Origin: CAHJXG01 sp965277495
GTDB lineage: Bacteria; Pseudomonadota; Alphaproteobacteria; Acetobacterales; Acetobacteraceae
NCBI GenBank assembly: GCA_965277495.1
Contig: OZ255824.1
Span: forward strand, 4,464,001-4,528,000
Length of the DNA stretch: 64,000 bases
Reading direction: 5' to 3'
Positions within the stretch are counted from its first letter, which is position 1. Each line of letters starts with the position of its first letter. The notes beneath the pieces are model-generated. The model ran no database searches and was not told where the DNA came from. It worked only from the letters and a program-made list of their open reading frames with translations. This document shows, in pieces, positions 63,525 to 64,000 of this stretch. A program made the position numbers and the translations under genes.

Positions 63525-64000
63525 CTATTTTGGCATGGTGAGTTGAGCGGATTGATCCAGCTTGTCGCAAGCGGTGCCCTGGTCGACGGGACCATGAAAG
63601 AGGTCAAGCAGCACGCCAGACTTGCCTCGGGCACTGCGGTCAGTGAAGGTCTGCGTGGCATAAGCAGCAATACGGTCAGTCTTGTCCAAGTTGATCGATG
63701 CGATTGGGACGATTGCGCGCACGATCCTGGTGGAGTCGAAGAGATAACTCTCCAGGACGGACGGACCTTTGAGGTCCAGTTTTAGCGGAAGAAGGTCATA
63801 AGCGACGGAAGGTGGCCTTACTTGTCCAGTCGAATTGAGCCGTATTTCCGGATAGTATGGCGGCACGAAGGTCACGTTGATCGCGGGTACGACACTACAC
63901 AGAGAGTCCGCTCCATCCGTGCCGGTCGGCTGGCCATTTTTATCAAGGAAACGGATCACCAGAGTGGTTAGACCATAGGCAAGGTTAGGAGCCTTGGGAA
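63525..64000 (-). CDS. hypothetical protein, 5' part outside the window
   Basis: The frame is open to the window edge: before GTG 63959 it reads KAPNLAYGLTTL without a stop, so the gene starts beyond 64000. The visible 158 residues (FVPPYYPEIRLNST, SYLFDSTRIVRAIVPIASIN, ARGKSGVLLDLFHG) show no family I recognise. Its product probably acts with the downstream periplasmic protein. Confidence 0.6.
   Translation of the reverse strand, partial: PKAPNLAYGLTTLVIRFLDKNGQPTGTDGADSLCSVVPAINVTFVPPYYPEIRLNSTGQVRPPSVAYDLLPLKLDLKGPSVLESYLFDSTRIVRAIVPIASINLDKTDRIAAYATQTFTDRSARGKSGVLLDLFHGPVDQGTACDKLDQSAQLTMPK

Larger units (their letters stand above)
34449..64000. mobile_element. integrated genomic island next to tRNA-Thr, right end not seen
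   Basis: Starts at the tRNA-Thr 3' end with an integrase and an excisionase-like gene. It continues with accessory genes, two insertion sequences, a serine recombinase, restriction-modification and other defence-like genes, several pseudogenes, and long gaps with few genes. Housekeeping order ends abruptly at the tRNA. I found no second copy of the tRNA 3' end by eye, so the right boundary is probably outside the window, or the region is a mosaic of several insertions. Confidence 0.65.

Overview
The window is a high-GC alphaproteobacterial chromosome segment, most likely from Rhodospirillales/Acetobacteraceae. The evidence is the conserved block dcd-murA-hisG-hisD-infA-maf-RNase G/E-yacG-tRNA-Phe, the LysR/trxB/Lrp arrangement, and the general codon use. 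Genus-level placement is inference.

Left part (1-34448) is ordinary chromosome with closely packed genes. It starts with an esterase and a YedK-type DNA-protein crosslink enzyme. Next is a tight seven-gene operon (1674-8914): a PotFGHI-like ABC importer, two paralogous class-I aminotransferases and a two-domain GNAT acetyltransferase. Then come an enoyl-CoA hydratase/haloacetate-dehalogenase pair, an amine oxidase with a GrpB-like protein, a LysR regulator, trxB (whose 3' end runs into a 29-bp tandem repeat), an Lrp regulator, a GT-83-type glycosyltransferase, a threonine/serine dehydratase, motB-motA, an unknown gene pair, an AlkA-like glycosylase, a YqaA/DedA membrane protein, prpE, another GNAT, and the conserved tRNA-Phe to dcd block.

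At 34377-34448 there is a tRNA-Thr. Immediately after it lie a tyrosine integrase and an overlapping excisionase-like gene, which mark the left end of an integrated element. Everything from 34449 to the window end (at least 29.5 kb) reads as accessory DNA with looser gene packing and several broken genes. It holds a complete ISAs1-family IS with a 10-bp target duplication and a 49-bp double-hairpin insertion inside its transposase, an unknown repeat-rich protein, YjbQ, an extra hemE beside a decayed trpS, and a small three-gene cassette. A DNA methyltransferase sits next to an AbiU2-like HEPN gene that carries an in-frame stop. Further on are a Uma2 nuclease, an RTX-like secreted protein, a tandem pair of small paralogues, a DUF4238 protein, an IS1380 transposase and a serine recombinase.

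The most interesting locus is 57150-60951. An MmeI-like single-chain restriction-modification enzyme is followed 16 bp later by a protein with the proteasome beta-subunit catalytic signature (Thr1, Asp17 and Lys33 after Met removal, plus the C-terminal GGPV-x-AAIT motif). The two look like one operon and are a candidate defence module combining DNA modification/restriction with a proteasome-fold hydrolase. A PcfJ-like gene and small secreted proteins follow to the right edge, where one gene is cut off.
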